Positions 7,514-7,908 of a stretch of 7,908 nt of DNA are shown here, piece after piece. The notes under the pieces were generated by a model. That model worked only from the letters and a program-made list of their open reading frames with translations. It was not told the origin of the DNA and did no database searches. This stretch comes from UBA2402 sp044371005 (GTDB taxonomy: Bacteria > Planctomycetota > Phycisphaerae > Phycisphaerales > UBA1924). Position 1 is the first letter of the stretch. Each line of letters starts with the position of its first letter. The stretch covers positions 1 to 7,908 of the forward strand of contig JBILUL010000202.1 of the NCBI GenBank assembly GCA_044371005.1, in the 5' to 3' direction. A program made the position numbers and the translations under genes.

Positions 7514-7538
7514 CTGGGCCGCTGTGCGTTCGTGGTTA

Positions 7539-7554
7539 TGGCACGCTTCTTGCT
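7539..7554 (+). promoter_or_regulatory. Full-consensus sigma-54 promoter upstream of the unknown plus-strand gene
   Basis: The plus strand reads TGGCACGCTTCTTGCT, which matches all 12 specified positions of TGGCACG-N4-TTGCW. The -12 base is at 7553, so the transcript should start near 7565, two bases before the ATG at 7567. It lies in the intergenic region divergent from the sigma-54 activator, a typical arrangement for an activator and its target. Confidence 0.85.
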
Positions 7555-7566
7555 TTGCCTCCATGC

Positions 7567-7908
7567 ATGACAAAGGCCAGCCATCCCGGTTCGTTGCTTG
7601 CTCCTGATGACCTTCGGGTTGGGTCGTACATCGTGATTCACTCGGCGGCGATGCCGCGGCGGGGTGCGGCGGGTGAGAGTGATGTGGAGTCAATGGGGCG
7701 GTTCACGGAATCGAGTCTGTACGTTGCACCAGGAATGCCCCTGCAGGTGAAAGCGTTGTCGCTGCCGTTTGTGGCATGTGGGCTGGTGCAGCCTGGGGGA
7801 GGCCAGACGGGGCCTGTGATTCTCGATGTGCGGGGACTGAGGCTGATGGCGGTGTCGCGCAAGTTCGTGGCGGCGATTCGGGGGTTCAAACGGAGCGAGC
7901 GGGGCAAG
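7567..7908 (+). CDS. Uncharacterised protein, partial (runs off right edge)
   Basis: I do not recognise this gene. The frame is open for 114 codons from the ATG at 7567 to the window end without a stop. Visible features are DDLRVGSYIVIHSAA (14-28), a compact, probably beta-rich segment with VKALSLPFVACGLVQPGG, then GPVILDVRGLRLMAVSRKFVAAI and a basic stretch KRSERGK at the edge. There is no signal peptide or membrane segment in the visible part, so it is probably cytosolic. The predicted transcript start lies two bases before the ATG and there is no Shine-Dalgarno sequence, so the mRNA would be almost leaderless; a downstream start is an alternative. The full-consensus sigma-54 promoter upstream and the divergent activator suggest co-regulation with hsdRMS. 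It could be a defence accessory factor or an unrelated planctomycete-type hypothetical protein. Confidence 0.65.
   Translation, partial: MTKASHPGSLLAPDDLRVGSYIVIHSAAMPRRGAAGESDVESMGRFTESSLYVAPGMPLQVKALSLPFVACGLVQPGGGQTGPVILDVRGLRLMAVSRKFVAAIRGFKRSERGK

Noticed and set aside
7450..7641. N-terminal extension of the activator to an ATG at 7641
   Set aside because: The 64 extra codons cross the divergent promoter and overlap the opposite-strand gene, and the family N-terminus and a strong ribosome binding site fit the ATG at 7449.
7638..7907. Minus-strand open frame at the right edge
   Set aside because: It overlaps the plus-strand gene that has its own promoter, and its composition looks like a complement shadow.
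1..7908. CRISPR arrays, tRNA genes, insertion sequences or attachment sites
   Set aside because: I saw no regularly spaced repeats, tRNA-like folds, transposase frames or long terminal inverted repeats.

Overview
The window holds the 5' part of a Type I restriction-modification operon, the regulator beside it, and the start of one unknown gene. The DNA is GC-rich with strong GC bias at third codon positions, which is why long antisense open frames shadow the real genes. There is no rRNA, tRNA or other taxonomic marker. The codon style and the unknown gene at the right edge are compatible with a planctomycete of the Phycisphaerae type, but that is only an impression.

Layout, left to right. 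Positions 1-766 (minus) carry hsdS, the DNA-specificity subunit, cut by the left edge. Positions 763-2289 (minus) carry hsdM, the adenine methyltransferase. Positions 2286-5711 (minus) carry hsdR, the translocase/endonuclease. Transcription runs R-M-S with four-base overlaps at both junctions. Positions 5712-5862 hold the hsdR leader and promoter region. Positions 5863-7449 (minus) encode a sigma-54 enhancer-binding activator with a CARF-like (RtcR-type) sensor domain in front of its AAA+ motor. Positions 7450-7566 are a divergent intergenic region. From 7567 to the right edge (plus) runs an uncharacterised gene.

The most notable feature is regulatory. A near-consensus sigma-54 promoter (5805-5820, minus, 11 of 12 specified bases) points into hsdR. 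A full-consensus one (7539-7554, plus, 12 of 12) points into the unknown gene on the other side of the activator. I infer a ligand-inducible defence locus: the activator senses a nucleotide or RNA-end signal through its CARF-like domain and switches on the Type I R-M operon together with the unknown gene. Type I R-M systems are not usually known to be sigma-54-controlled. A third sigma-54-like site (5822-5837, plus) lies back to back with the hsdR promoter and would give RNA antisense to the 3' end of the activator gene.

The promoter position also affects gene starts. The hsdR reading frame extends upstream to 5792, but the predicted transcript begins near 5794, and a GTG at 5711 with a good ribosome binding site fits the family's N-terminus much better.
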